Assembly (NCBI RefSeq): GCF_025140835.1
Contig: NZ_CP081153.1
Location: forward strand, 186,001-250,000
DNA length: 64,000 nt
Reading direction: 5' to 3'
DNA from: Aliiroseovarius sp. M344
GTDB lineage: Bacteria; Pseudomonadota; Alphaproteobacteria; Rhodobacterales; Rhodobacteraceae
In this document: positions 9,208 through 18,468 of the stretch, in pieces
How the letters are laid out: every line of letters starts with the position of its first letter
How positions within the stretch are numbered: position 1 is the first letter of the stretch
Translations under genes and position numbers: made by a program
The notes under the pieces: model-generated
Databases searched by the model: none
Told to the model about the DNA's origin: nothing
What the model saw: the letters and a program-made list of their open reading frames with translations, nothing else

Positions 9208-9780
9208 ATGCTACACAGCGATCCCGCCTCATCCAGAAGCTTGGGCGCAGATATTCGCGCCCTGCGCAAAGCGCGTGGGATGAAGTTGACGGATCTGGCC
9301 GCAGCACTGAAACGTTCGGTTGGCTGGTTGAGCCAAGTTGAGCGAGACAAGTCAGCGCCATCGATCACAGACCTACGAGGTATCGCCCAAGCGCTGGGGG
9401 TGCCGATGTCGATGTTGTTCGTGAATACCTCTGCGCCCGCACAAGAGCTTGGCTATGTCGTACGCGCCCAAGATCGGCGATCAATGGGATCTGGTGACGA
9501 CGGCCTGATCGAGGCACTTTTGTCCCCCGACCTAACCGATGATTTTGAAATGGTGCATTCCACCTTCAAGCCGCATTCGAAGATCGAGAAACCCACACAA
9601 CGGCCGACGCAAGAGGTCGGGTATATGGTGTCTGGCAAGTTGGATCTGATCATAGGCGGGCGACGCTTCACCGTCGGGCAGGGCGACAGTTTTCGGATAA
9701 AGGGCGAGCTGCATGAATGGGCAAATCCCTATGACGATCCCGCCATTGCAATCTGGGTCATCGCCCCGCCAGTCTATTAA
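9208..9780 (+). CDS. XRE-family regulator with C-terminal cupin domain
   Basis: A 190-aa regulator: helix-turn-helix at about residues 12-64 (IRALRKARGMKLTDLAAALK, then the recognition helix with VGWLSQVERDKSAPS) and a cupin beta barrel at about 115-185 (PTQEVGYMVSGKLDLIIGGR; G-D-S-F-R-I-K-G-E-L-H-E-W). Proteins of this plan (PuuR, SutR and similar) sense small metabolites through the cupin. It is the first gene of a tightly packed plus-strand run: GFA gene after 10 bp, then the demethylase after 23 bp. The simplest reading is that it controls this run. The ribosome site is weak. Confidence 0.85.
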   Translation: MLHSDPASSRSLGADIRALRKARGMKLTDLAAALKRSVGWLSQVERDKSAPSITDLRGIAQALGVPMSMLFVNTSAPAQELGYVVRAQDRRSMGSGDDGLIEALLSPDLTDDFEMVHSTFKPHSKIEKPTQRPTQEVGYMVSGKLDLIIGGRRFTVGQGDSFRIKGELHEWANPYDDPAIAIWVIAPPVY

Positions 9781-9790
9781 GGAGAGCACC

Positions 9791-10165
9791 ATGCTCAAAG
9801 GAAGCTGCCTGTGCGGTAATATCCAGTTTGAGACCAACGCGTCGCCAAAAGGAGTTTCGATGTGTCATTGTTCGCAGTGCCGAAAACAATCCGGTGGCGT
9901 ATGGTCATCTGCCTTTGTGCCAACGAGTGAGCTGACCATCAAGGGCGACGTCAATTGGTATGCCGCAAGTGATATCGCCGAGCGTGGCTTTTGCCGCAAC
10001 TGCGGGTCGTTTCTGTTCTGGAAAGCCCATGATGAGGACGCGATCAGTTTTGCGCTTGGGGCCATTGATGGACCGACTGGCCTGACCCTCGAAAAACACA
10101 TCTTTGTCGCTGACAAGGGCGACTATTACGAAATTGCTGACGGCTTGCCACAAAGTGCTCAGTAA
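9791..10165 (+). CDS. GFA family (formaldehyde-activating-like) zinc protein
   Basis: Zinc-binding protein of 124 aa of the GFA/CENP-V fold. The metal cysteines are in C-L-C-G (N terminus), C-H-C-S-Q-C-R-K (near 27-32) and F-C-R-N-C-G (near 70). The name comes from glutathione-dependent formaldehyde-activating enzyme, but many members have no proven activity. It sits between a regulator and a large N-demethylase that yields one-carbon units, which makes a role in formaldehyde handling plausible but not shown. GGAGAG stands just before the ATG at 9791. Confidence 0.85.
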   Translation: MLKGSCLCGNIQFETNASPKGVSMCHCSQCRKQSGGVWSSAFVPTSELTIKGDVNWYAASDIAERGFCRNCGSFLFWKAHDEDAISFALGAIDGPTGLTLEKHIFVADKGDYYEIADGLPQSAQ

Positions 10166-10188
10166 CACCTTAAAAGACGGAGACCCGA

Positions 10189-12642
10189 ATGTCTGACTTC
10201 CCCATCAAAGCCCGCGTTGTCATTATTGGCGGCGGCGTCGTCGGTGCCTCGACGCTGTATCATTTGGGTCTGAAAGGTTGGACTGATTGTGTCCTTTTGG
10301 AAAAGAACGAACTGACCGCCGGGTCGACGTGGCACGCGGCAGGTAACGTCCCCACCTTCTCGACTTCGTGGGCGATCATGAACATGCAGCGCTATTCGAC
10401 CGAGCTTTACGCGCGGCTGGGTGAGGAAGTCGACTATCCGATGAACTATCACCAGACCGGCTCGATCCGTTTGGCGCATACGAAAGAGCGGATGCAGGAG
10501 TTTGAGCGCGCCTGTTCCATGGGCCGCTATCAGGGCATTGAGATGGAGATCTGGACGCCAGAGCAAGCGAAAGAGCATTATCCGTTCTTGGAGATCCATG
10601 ATCTCGCTGGCGTTCTTTGGGATCCGTCGGACGGGGATATCGACCCGGCGCAGGTCACACAGGCACTGGCCAAAGGCGCGCGTGACATGGGGCAGAAAAT
10701 TCTGCGCTTCACCCCGGCGACTGGAGTCACCCAGAAGGACGACAAGACATGGATTGTGCACACCGACAAGGGTGACATCGAATGTGACTATGTGGTGAAC
10801 GCAGCCGGGTATTATGCCCAGCGCGTTGGCGAATGGTTCAAGCCTTATGGCGGCCGCACGGTGCCAATGATGGTGATGGAGCACCAATACCTGCTGACAG
10901 AACAGATCCCCGAGATCGAAGCCCACAGCAAAATTACCGGCAAAAAGCTTCCCCTGATCCGCGATGTGGATGTGTCTTATTACCTGCGTCAGGAAAAGAA
11001 CGGCTATAACCTTGGTCCCTACGAACCGAACTGCAAGGCGCATTGGGTCGACGCTAGCGACCAGATGCCCGACGATTTCAGCTTTCAGCTTTGGCAGGAA
11101 GATCTGGATCGGATCGAGGATATCGTGGTTGACGCCATGGCTCGCGTACCACTGATGGAGACCTCTGGCGTGTCCAGCGTGATCAACGGCCCGATCCCCT
11201 ATGCGCCCGACGGGCTGCCTCTGATGGGGCCAATGCCGGGCGTCGCGAATGCGTTTGAGGCCTGCGTCTTCACCTTCGGCATCGCGCAAGGCGGCGGGGC
11301 TGGCAAGGTCATGGCCGAATGGATCGTCGATGGCGCGACCGAGTGGGACATGTGGGCGGTGGATCCGCGCCGTTACACTGACTACACCGACCAGGATTAT
11401 TGCGATCAGAAGGGCATGGAGGTTTACGGCAACGAATACGCCATGCACTTCCCGCATCACGAATGGCCCGCCGCGCGCGACAAGAAACTGTCACCGGTGC
11501 ACGACCGTGTGATCGCTGCAGGCGGTGTGATGGGTGCCTATAACGGTTGGGAACGTGCCAACTGGTATGCGAAAGAAAGCGACGATACATCGCTTGAGGC
11601 GACCCATACATGGGGCCGTCAGGGTCCGTGGACCCAACGCGTAAAAGAAGAATGCGAAGCGGTGCGCGACCATTGTGGCGTTCTGGACCTGCCGGGTTTC
11701 TCGCGGTTCAAAATCAAGGGTCCCGGCGCAGACGAATGGTTGCGCGGGCTGGTCACGGGTGCGCTGCCAAAGATTGGCCGGGTCGGTTTGGTTTACTTCG
11801 CGGACGAACGTGGCCGGATCCAAACCGAGATGTCGGTCACCCGAGAAGCTGAGGACCAGTTCATCCTCGTCACAGCTGCGACCGCGCAGTGGCACGACCA
11901 GGAATGGCTTCAACGCCACATGCCAGCAGACCGCGCCTTTACACTCGAGGATTGGACCACCCGGATGGACACCCTGATTGTCACAGGTCCAGCGTCCCGT
12001 GATATTCTTGAAACGTTGTGTGACGCTGATCTGTCGCTGCCTTGGCTTAGTCTTCAGGAAAGCGAAATCGCAGGGGGTTGGGTGGCACTGCTTCGGGTGT
12101 CCTTCGCCGGGGAACTTGGCTGGGAAGTCCATGCAGAGAATGCCGATATGCCCGCCATATATGACGCCATCATCGCCGCGGGTGCCAAGCCGTTCGGCAT
12201 GTATGCCTTGAACTCCTTACGTCTGGAAAAAGGGTATCGTGCGTGGAAGGGCGATCTATCGACTGACTATTCAATGTTCGAAGGCGGTTTGGATCGCTTT
12301 GTGAAGCTGGACAAGCCGCAGGACTTTCCTGGCAAAGCGGCGCTTCAGGCCGAGAAACAGCAGGGATCGAAAAAACGTTTCGTCACCCTTCTGGTCGACG
12401 CTGGCGACTGCGACGCGCCCTACATGTCCTGCATCTGGTCGGGTGATCAGATCGTCGGAGAAACCACTTCGGGCGGGTGGGGCTATCGGATCAATGCCTC
12501 GATCGCGCTGGGCATGGTGCGGTCGGATTTGGCCTTGCCTGGGACTGTGCTGGAGGTCGAGATCTACGGCGAAAAATATCATGCCGTGGTTCAGGAGGAC
12601 CAACCGCTGTGGGACCCCGACAACGCAAGGCTGCGCGCCTGA
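10189..12642 (+). CDS. Dimethylglycine/sarcosine dehydrogenase-type FAD oxidoreductase (paralogue 1)
   Basis: Protein of 817 aa with the DMGDH/SDH architecture: FAD-binding DAO fold with G-G-G-V-V-G at residues 14-19, FAO_M linker near 375-430, GCV_T aminomethyltransferase-like domain from about 440, and GCV_T_C to the end. It would oxidise an N-methyl amine at the flavin and pass the one-carbon unit to tetrahydrofolate. His49 in G-S-T-W-H-A-A-G matches the histidine that carries covalent FAD in mammalian DMGDH. After this motif it reads GNVPTFS, where the other three paralogues read GL(I/V)GQLR, so the substrate is probably different. The end is 7 bp from the GbdR-like gene. Confidence 0.85.
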   Translation: MSDFPIKARVVIIGGGVVGASTLYHLGLKGWTDCVLLEKNELTAGSTWHAAGNVPTFSTSWAIMNMQRYSTELYARLGEEVDYPMNYHQTGSIRLAHTKERMQEFERACSMGRYQGIEMEIWTPEQAKEHYPFLEIHDLAGVLWDPSDGDIDPAQVTQALAKGARDMGQKILRFTPATGVTQKDDKTWIVHTDKGDIECDYVVNAAGYYAQRVGEWFKPYGGRTVPMMVMEHQYLLTEQIPEIEAHSKITGKKLPLIRDVDVSYYLRQEKNGYNLGPYEPNCKAHWVDASDQMPDDFSFQLWQEDLDRIEDIVVDAMARVPLMETSGVSSVINGPIPYAPDGLPLMGPMPGVANAFEACVFTFGIAQGGGAGKVMAEWIVDGATEWDMWAVDPRRYTDYTDQDYCDQKGMEVYGNEYAMHFPHHEWPAARDKKLSPVHDRVIAAGGVMGAYNGWERANWYAKESDDTSLEATHTWGRQGPWTQRVKEECEAVRDHCGVLDLPGFSRFKIKGPGADEWLRGLVTGALPKIGRVGLVYFADERGRIQTEMSVTREAEDQFILVTAATAQWHDQEWLQRHMPADRAFTLEDWTTRMDTLIVTGPASRDILETLCDADLSLPWLSLQESEIAGGWVALLRVSFAGELGWEVHAENADMPAIYDAIIAAGAKPFGMYALNSLRLEKGYRAWKGDLSTDYSMFEGGLDRFVKLDKPQDFPGKAALQAEKQQGSKKRFVTLLVDAGDCDAPYMSCIWSGDQIVGETTSGGWGYRINASIALGMVRSDLALPGTVLEVEIYGEKYHAVVQEDQPLWDPDNARLRA

Positions 12643-12649
12643 TTGCTGG

Positions 12650-13624
12650 ATGGGGGATCGTGTGACACCGTTGAAGGAGCATATTCCGATCCAGGTCGAT
12701 ATACTGGTGGCAGATGGCTTTGTGCTGACCGAGTTTTCCGCCATTGTCGAAGTGTTACGCACGGCAAACCGTGTATCGGCAAAGGAAGTTTTTCGTTGGC
12801 AGTGGTATTCGCGGCGGGGCGGCCCGGTTACCTGTCGCGCTTCGATTACAATCGACACACTGCCAATCAAGACAAAACCAAGGGCGGACTATGTATTCGT
12901 GCTGGGGAATTCTGATCCCGACGCAGCGGATTTGTCACTGCGCAAAGAGATCAAGGCCTACCAATGGGCCGGGGCGCGGGTGTTTTTGCTGTCTGAGGCT
13001 GCAAGTCGTTACATTTCTGAAACCGGTGAACAGTTGATGAACCACACGACACATTGGGAAAATCGCGCGCTGCTGAATGAACGAGGCACGCCGGGTGTCG
13101 GGTCATACGCGCTGGCTGCAGAGGATGGGAAGATCACCACCAGCGCAGGTATGGGTGCGAGCTATGACCTTGTGCTGGGGATGCTCAATGGCCACATCAG
13201 CGCTGCGTCGGTGGCGACCGTGGCAGACATTTTCCTGCACGAGACGATCCGAACATCGTCGACCCTTCAGCCCTTTGGCGGCAAAGAGATGGCGCGTACC
13301 GGGAAGCGGTCGCTCGACCAGTGCCTTGAGCTGATGCAAGCCAACCTTGAGGAACCGCTGCTGATCTCAGAGCTGGTCCGGTATCTGGCCGTTTCCGAAC
13401 GGTCTCTGGAACGGCAGTTCCGTAGCTTCCTGAACACAACACCCAAGGCCTATTACCGCGAGCTGCGTTTGAACTACGCCAATACGCTGCTTCTGAAAAC
13501 GTCGATGAGTGTTCGGGACGTCGGGCTGGCAAGCGGATTTCCCAACGGGTTCTCGAGCTTGTTCAGACGGCATTTCGGCGTGACGCCAATGACGCTGCGG
13601 CGATCACGGACATCAGCCGGATGA
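12650..13624 (+). CDS. GlxA/GbdR-like AraC-family regulator
   Basis: Regulator of 324 aa: DJ-1/PfpI-like (GATase1) sensor domain in residues 10-190 and a C-terminal AraC double helix-turn-helix (LVRYLAVSERSLERQFRSFL; SVRDVGLASGFPNGFSSLFRRHFGVTP). This is the plan of GbdR, SouR and CdhR of Pseudomonas, which sense dimethylglycine, sarcosine or carnitine. Its place between two DMGDH-type genes strongly suggests a related ligand. The nucleophile-elbow cysteine of active PfpI enzymes is not apparent, as usual for regulators. The start could also be GTG at 12662, which has GGGGGA closer to it. Confidence 0.88.
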   Translation: MGDRVTPLKEHIPIQVDILVADGFVLTEFSAIVEVLRTANRVSAKEVFRWQWYSRRGGPVTCRASITIDTLPIKTKPRADYVFVLGNSDPDAADLSLRKEIKAYQWAGARVFLLSEAASRYISETGEQLMNHTTHWENRALLNERGTPGVGSYALAAEDGKITTSAGMGASYDLVLGMLNGHISAASVATVADIFLHETIRTSSTLQPFGGKEMARTGKRSLDQCLELMQANLEEPLLISELVRYLAVSERSLERQFRSFLNTTPKAYYRELRLNYANTLLLKTSMSVRDVGLASGFPNGFSSLFRRHFGVTPMTLRRSRTSAG

Positions 13625-13712
13625 TCGTTTTCCGTCAAATATGTCGGATCGAAGGGGTTTCCCCGCCGGCAATCGTGCAACCCTCGGCCAAACCCACATG
13701 GAGTGAGATGCT

Positions 13713-16160
13713 ATGAGCCTTCCTACCAATGCCCGTGTTGTCATTATCGGTGGCGGCGTCATCGGATGTTCTGTTGCTTACCACCTGACCAAACTTGGTT
13801 GGACAGATGTCGTTTTGCTGGAACGAAAGCAACTGACGTCTGGCACCACTTGGCACGCGGCGGGCCTGATCGGGCAGCTGCGATCTTCGTCAAACATGAC
13901 CAAGCTCGCCAAATATTCGGCCGATCTGTATCGCGGGCTAGAGGATGAAACCGGCGTTGCAACAGGATTACGCCAATGCGGGTCGGTATCGGTGGCCTTG
14001 ACGGATGAACGGCGCGAAGAGCTTTTCCGAAGCGCTGCGATGGCCCGCGCTTTCGGTGTTCCATGTGAAGAACTGTCACCTGCCGAGGTGAAAGAGCGCT
14101 ATGAACACATCAATCTTGAGGGTGTGACAGGCGGCATCTGGCTGCCAACGGATGGGCAGGCTGACCCCGCGAATATCGCACTGGCACTGGCGAAAGGAGC
14201 GCGTCAGAACGGCGCCGTCATCAAGGAGCGCACAAAGGTCACCGGCGTAGAACGGGCTGGTCGCCGAGTTACAGGTGTGAACTGGGCATCGGATGACGGG
14301 TCGGATCAGGGAACGATTGCCTGTGACATGATCGTCAACTGCGCGGGTATGTGGGGCCATGAAGTCGGCAAGATGGCCGGCGTGAATGTGCCGCTTCACG
14401 CCTGCGAGCACTTCTATATCGTGACCGAAGGCATCAAAGGGCTAAGCCAGATGCCGGTGCTGCGCGTTCCGGATGAATGCGCCTATTACAAGGAAGATGC
14501 GGGTAAAATCCTGTTGGGCGCGTTTGAGCCCAATGCCAAGCCGTGGGCGATGGACGGCATTCCGGACAAGTTCGAATTTGACCAGCTGCCAGAGGATTTT
14601 GACCATTTCGAACCTATCCTCGAAGCCGCCTGTAACCGCATGCCGATGCTGGCCGAGGCGGGTATCCACACGTTCTTCAACGGTCCTGAAAGTTTCACGC
14701 CGGATGACGCTTATCACCTTGGCCTAGCACCCGAGATGGACAATGTCTGGGTGGCCGCCGGGTTTAACTCGATCGGCATCCAATCGGCAGGCGGCGCAGG
14801 TATGGCCTTGTCGCGGTGGATGGACAGTGGCGAAAAACCCTTTGATCTTGGTGACGTGGACATCAGCCGGATGCACCCATTCCAGGGCAACAAGCATTAC
14901 CTCTATGAGCGCTCGAAAGAGACTCTGGGCCTGCTGTATGCCGACCACTTCCCGTTCCGCCAGAAAGCCACAGCGCGCGGTGTCCGGCGCACGCCGTTCC
15001 ATCAACACCTGTTGGATCAAGGTGCGGTCATGGGGGAAACCGCTGGATGGGAACGTGCCAACTGGTTTGCACGTGAAGGGCAGGTGCCCGAATACGAATA
15101 CACGTGGGGTCGTCCGAACTGGTTTGAAAACGCAGCGGCAGAGCACAAAGCCGTGCGCGAGAACGTGGGCATGTATGACATGACGTCGTTCGGGAAGATC
15201 CGGGTTGAAGGCCCGGATGCCGAGACATTTCTGAATAGGGTTTGCGGGGCAGACATGTCGGTGCCAGCGGGCAAGATCGTCTATACGCAGTTCCTGAACA
15301 AACGCGCCGGGATCGAGGCGGATGTAACCGTCACGCGCCTGTCAGAGACAGCCTATCTGGTGGTGACACCCTCGATCACGCGATTGGCGGATGAAACATG
15401 GATGCGCCGCCATGTCGGGGATGCTCGCGTTGTTATCACCGACGTCACCGCTGGCGAAGGCGTGCTGGCGATTATGGGTCCAAATTCGCGCAAGCTGCTG
15501 GAACGTGTCAGCCCCGCCAATTTTAGCAATGATGCGAACCCATTTGGCACTGCGCAAGAGATCGAGTTGGGCATGGGCCTGGCCCGCGCCCACCGTGTGT
15601 CCTATGTCGGCGAATTGGGTTGGGAGATCTATATCTCGTCCGAGATGGCCGCCCACGCGTTTGAAACTCTGTTCGAGGCCGGGCAGGATATGGGATTAAA
15701 GCTTTGCGGCATGCACATGATGGACAGTTGCCGGATCGAAAAGGCGTTCCGCCATTTCGGCCATGACATCACGTGCGAGGATCATGTGCTTGAGGCCGGG
15801 TTGGGATTTGCGGTGAAAACCGACAAACCTGACTTCATCGGGCGTGACGCTGTGCTGGCGAAGAAAGACAGCGGGCTTGAGAACCGCTTGGTGCAGTTCA
15901 AACTGACCGACCCTGAACCGCTGCTGTATCACAACGAACCACTGATCCGGGATGGTGAAATCGTGGGCTATCTGAGTTCCGGTGGCTATGGGCACCATCT
16001 TGGGGCAGCGATCGGCATGGGTTATGTGCCCTGCAAGGGCGAAAGCGCTGCAGATGTTCTGGCGTCCAGTTACGAGATCGATGTGGCCGGTACGCGTGTG
16101 AAGGCAGAGGCTTCGTTGAAACCGATGTATGATCCCAAATCAGAACGCGTGCGTGCGTGA
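13713..16160 (+). CDS. Dimethylglycine/sarcosine dehydrogenase-type FAD oxidoreductase (paralogue 2)
   Basis: Protein of 815 aa with the same four-domain plan as the other DMGDH-like proteins here: G-G-G-V-I-G at residues 13-18, probable flavin-linking His48 in G-T-T-W-H-A-A-G-L-I-G-Q-L-R, a GCV_T folate domain from about residue 440 and GCV_T_C at the end. By family it oxidises a secondary or tertiary N-methylamine such as dimethylglycine or sarcosine and yields 5,10-methylene-THF. The ATG at 13713 has GGAGTGAG upstream. The last bases overlap the GTG of an acetyltransferase gene by 4, so the two are translationally coupled. The GbdR-like regulator lies just upstream. Confidence 0.85.
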   Translation: MSLPTNARVVIIGGGVIGCSVAYHLTKLGWTDVVLLERKQLTSGTTWHAAGLIGQLRSSSNMTKLAKYSADLYRGLEDETGVATGLRQCGSVSVALTDERREELFRSAAMARAFGVPCEELSPAEVKERYEHINLEGVTGGIWLPTDGQADPANIALALAKGARQNGAVIKERTKVTGVERAGRRVTGVNWASDDGSDQGTIACDMIVNCAGMWGHEVGKMAGVNVPLHACEHFYIVTEGIKGLSQMPVLRVPDECAYYKEDAGKILLGAFEPNAKPWAMDGIPDKFEFDQLPEDFDHFEPILEAACNRMPMLAEAGIHTFFNGPESFTPDDAYHLGLAPEMDNVWVAAGFNSIGIQSAGGAGMALSRWMDSGEKPFDLGDVDISRMHPFQGNKHYLYERSKETLGLLYADHFPFRQKATARGVRRTPFHQHLLDQGAVMGETAGWERANWFAREGQVPEYEYTWGRPNWFENAAAEHKAVRENVGMYDMTSFGKIRVEGPDAETFLNRVCGADMSVPAGKIVYTQFLNKRAGIEADVTVTRLSETAYLVVTPSITRLADETWMRRHVGDARVVITDVTAGEGVLAIMGPNSRKLLERVSPANFSNDANPFGTAQEIELGMGLARAHRVSYVGELGWEIYISSEMAAHAFETLFEAGQDMGLKLCGMHMMDSCRIEKAFRHFGHDITCEDHVLEAGLGFAVKTDKPDFIGRDAVLAKKDSGLENRLVQFKLTDPEPLLYHNEPLIRDGEIVGYLSSGGYGHHLGAAIGMGYVPCKGESAADVLASSYEIDVAGTRVKAEASLKPMYDPKSERVRA

Positions 16161-16699
16161 GCTTTGACGACCAACCAAGATTGGAAGGCGAAACGCTGAT
16201 CCTGCGTGGGATAACCGGGCAGGATCGCGAGGACTTGCACCGCGCAGCCAACGCACCCGAGATCTGGGCAGGTCATCCCAGCAAGGACCGTTACAAGCGC
16301 GAGGTTTTTGATCCCTATTTCGACATGCTCTTGCGGGAAGGCGGGACGCTTGTTGTGATCGACAAAACGTCGGCCAAGATCATTGGCTGCTCGCGGTATT
16401 ATGTTGGACCCGATGCGCCCGAAGATATCTCAATCGGCTTCACCTTCCTGAACAATCTGTATTGGGGCGGAACGGTGAATTTTCACATGAAGCAGCTGAT
16501 GCTGGATCATGCGTTCCAAACGTTTGATCGGGTTTGGTTCCACATCGCGCCCGACAATATCCGTTCGCAAAAGGCGACATTGAAGTTGGGAGCGGAATTC
16601 GTGGGTGAAGATGAAATTGACCTTACTGGCAACCCCGCGCCATGGAAGCGCTTTCGGTTGGACAAGGCGGTTTGGCAAAAGGTCAAGGCGGCCCAGTAG
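16157..16699 (+). CDS. GNAT family N-acetyltransferase (RimJ/RimL type)
   Basis: Acetyl-CoA-dependent N-acetyltransferase of 180 aa. The pattern R-L-E-G-E-T-L-I-L-R-G-I at the N terminus, G-C-S-R-Y-Y in the middle strand and the C-terminal NIRSQKATLKLGAEFVGE are those of the Acetyltransf_3 (RimJ/RimL) subgroup, which acetylates protein N termini or small amines. The start is GTG at 16157, overlapping the preceding stop (GTGA), so it is coupled to the demethylase gene. The substrate cannot be told; linkage to amine catabolism is suggestive only. Confidence 0.82.
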   Translation: MSFDDQPRLEGETLILRGITGQDREDLHRAANAPEIWAGHPSKDRYKREVFDPYFDMLLREGGTLVVIDKTSAKIIGCSRYYVGPDAPEDISIGFTFLNNLYWGGTVNFHMKQLMLDHAFQTFDRVWFHIAPDNIRSQKATLKLGAEFVGEDEIDLTGNPAPWKRFRLDKAVWQKVKAAQ

Positions 16700-16800
16700 G
16701 TCAATTAAGGTCCATTGCGTTTGGTGATGGGGCACCCCACAAATTACGCCCTGTGCAACGCGACGATTTGCCTGTCATATGGCCCGGTAAGGAACGCGCG

Positions 16801-17703
16801 ATGTTGGATATGACGAAATCTGAGAACACCGATTCACTGCAGGGTCTTGCCTTCGCGACCACGGCCTATGTGCTGTGGGGGTTTCTGCCCTTATACCTGA
16901 AGGCGCTCAGCCATATCCCTCCGACCGAGGTGCTGGCCCATCGGGTGATCTGGTCGGTTCCCGTTGCCGGTGCGGTGCTGGTTGCCACAGGACGCACGCG
17001 CGATCTGCGCACCGTGCTGACCAATCCCCGAAATCTTGGTCTGGCTCTGATCACAGCGACGCTCATCTCGATCAATTGGGGGATCTATATCTGGGCGATC
17101 TCGGTCGAACAGACGGTTGAGGCCGCATTGGGATACTATATCAACCCGCTATTTTCGATCCTGCTGGGCGCGTTGCTGCTGGGGGAAAGCATGTCGCGTG
17201 CGCAGTGGGTTGCGGTTGGTTTGGCGGCCATTGCCGTTCTGATCCTGACCGCCGATACAGGCCGGCTTCCCCTTGTGGCGCTGAGCCTGATGCTGACCTG
17301 GGGCTTTTATGCGTTGTTCAAGAAATCGCTGCCCATCGGACCGAACCAGGGTTTCCTGCTGGAAGTTCTGATCCTGACACCTCCGGCGCTTGCATATGTC
17401 GTGTGGTTGGGCATGACAGGCAAGGGGCATTTTCTGACCTCGGTCAATGATACGTGGATGCTGCTGGGATGCGGCGTGGTCACGGCAGTGCCGCTGATGT
17501 TCTATGCCAACGGGGCCAAGCTTCTGCGCCTGTCGACCATAGGCATCCTGCAATATATCGCGCCAACGATGATCTTCCTTGTGGCGGTGCTTGTCTTCAA
17601 AGAGCCGTTCGGAGGGGCCAAGCTGATTGCCTTCCCGCTGATCTGGCTGGCGCTGATAATTTACACCACGTCGATGTTCAGACAAATGCGGCGAAATCGC
17701 TGA
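16801..17703 (+). CDS. RarD-like EamA family transporter
   Basis: Inner-membrane protein of 300 aa with about ten hydrophobic helices in two EamA repeats. The start of helix 1 (TAYVLWGFLPLYLKALSHIP) and the E-V-L-A-H-R-V-I-W-S motif are characteristic of RarD, a branch of the drug/metabolite transporter superfamily. Substrates of RarD proteins are poorly known. AAGGAA is 7 nt before the ATG at 16801. The gene lies downstream of the GNAT gene and 38 bp ahead of the pseudouridine synthase gene. Confidence 0.87.
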   Translation: MLDMTKSENTDSLQGLAFATTAYVLWGFLPLYLKALSHIPPTEVLAHRVIWSVPVAGAVLVATGRTRDLRTVLTNPRNLGLALITATLISINWGIYIWAISVEQTVEAALGYYINPLFSILLGALLLGESMSRAQWVAVGLAAIAVLILTADTGRLPLVALSLMLTWGFYALFKKSLPIGPNQGFLLEVLILTPPALAYVVWLGMTGKGHFLTSVNDTWMLLGCGVVTAVPLMFYANGAKLLRLSTIGILQYIAPTMIFLVAVLVFKEPFGGAKLIAFPLIWLALIIYTTSMFRQMRRNR

Positions 17704-17741
17704 GCCTTGCTTGCCTGCGCAGCGCAGGCTATCTGGCGCAC

Positions 17742-18389
17742 ATGTCAGATGAATACGCGCCCCCCAACGATCCGCTGGTGATCGTCCATCAGGACCACGA
17801 ACTTTTGCTGGTTGATAAACCTGCGGGCCTACTGTCGGTTCCGGGCAAAGGCGAACATCTGGCAGATTGTCTGTTGTCGCGCGTACAGGCCGTGTTTCCC
17901 GATGCGCTGCTTGTTCACCGGCTAGACCGGGATACGTCTGGCATCATGGTGTTTGCAATGACACCCCATGCGCAGCGCCATCTTGGGCTTCAGTTTGAAA
18001 AACGACAGATGAAGAAGGCCTATGTGGCACGGGTGTGGGGACGTGTGGCCGAGCGGGAAGGCACGGTTGACTTGCCACTGATTGTTGACTGGCCAAACCG
18101 CCCCAAGCAGCACGTTGATTTTGAGAATGGAAAACCGGCCGTTACCGACTGGAAAGTACTGAAGTATGAGGAAAAGACCACACGAATGCGCTTGTTCCCG
18201 CAGACCGGGCGCAGCCACCAACTACGGGTCCACATGAAGGAAATCGGCCACCCGATTTTGGGGGACCCCTTTTATGCAGAAGGTGACGCCCGCGACGCCC
18301 CACGGCTGATGCTACACGCCGAAAGCTTGCGGCTGCGTCATCCGGATGGTGGAAAAGGGCTGACGTTCAAGGCGAAGTGTCCGTTCTGA
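17742..18389 (+). CDS. RluA-family pseudouridine synthase
   Basis: Enzyme of 215 aa that isomerises uridine to pseudouridine in RNA. The catalytic Asp is in the family motif H-R-L-D-R-D-T-S-G near residue 64. Other motifs are LVDKPAGLLSVPG at the N terminus and R-L-F-P-Q-T-G-R-S-H-Q-L-R-V-H-M. There is no S4 domain, and the length is that of RluA (dual-specific for 23S U746 and tRNA U32) rather than RluC/D. The precise target is inferred from this resemblance only. Confidence 0.9.
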   Translation: MSDEYAPPNDPLVIVHQDHELLLVDKPAGLLSVPGKGEHLADCLLSRVQAVFPDALLVHRLDRDTSGIMVFAMTPHAQRHLGLQFEKRQMKKAYVARVWGRVAEREGTVDLPLIVDWPNRPKQHVDFENGKPAVTDWKVLKYEEKTTRMRLFPQTGRSHQLRVHMKEIGHPILGDPFYAEGDARDAPRLMLHAESLRLRHPDGGKGLTFKAKCPF

Positions 18390-18468
18390 AGGGGATGACC
18401 TAGGGGCAGTTCCCCTTGCCGCCTACTAAGCTTCCTGATTGACTGGGCCAACTTTCGAGGAGATCCAC

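Noticed and set aside
10159..11460. A 433-codon minus-strand open frame opposite demethylase paralogue 1
   Set aside because: It is antisense to a clear full-length protein; its His/Arg/Gly-rich translation is the usual mirror of GC-rich coding DNA.
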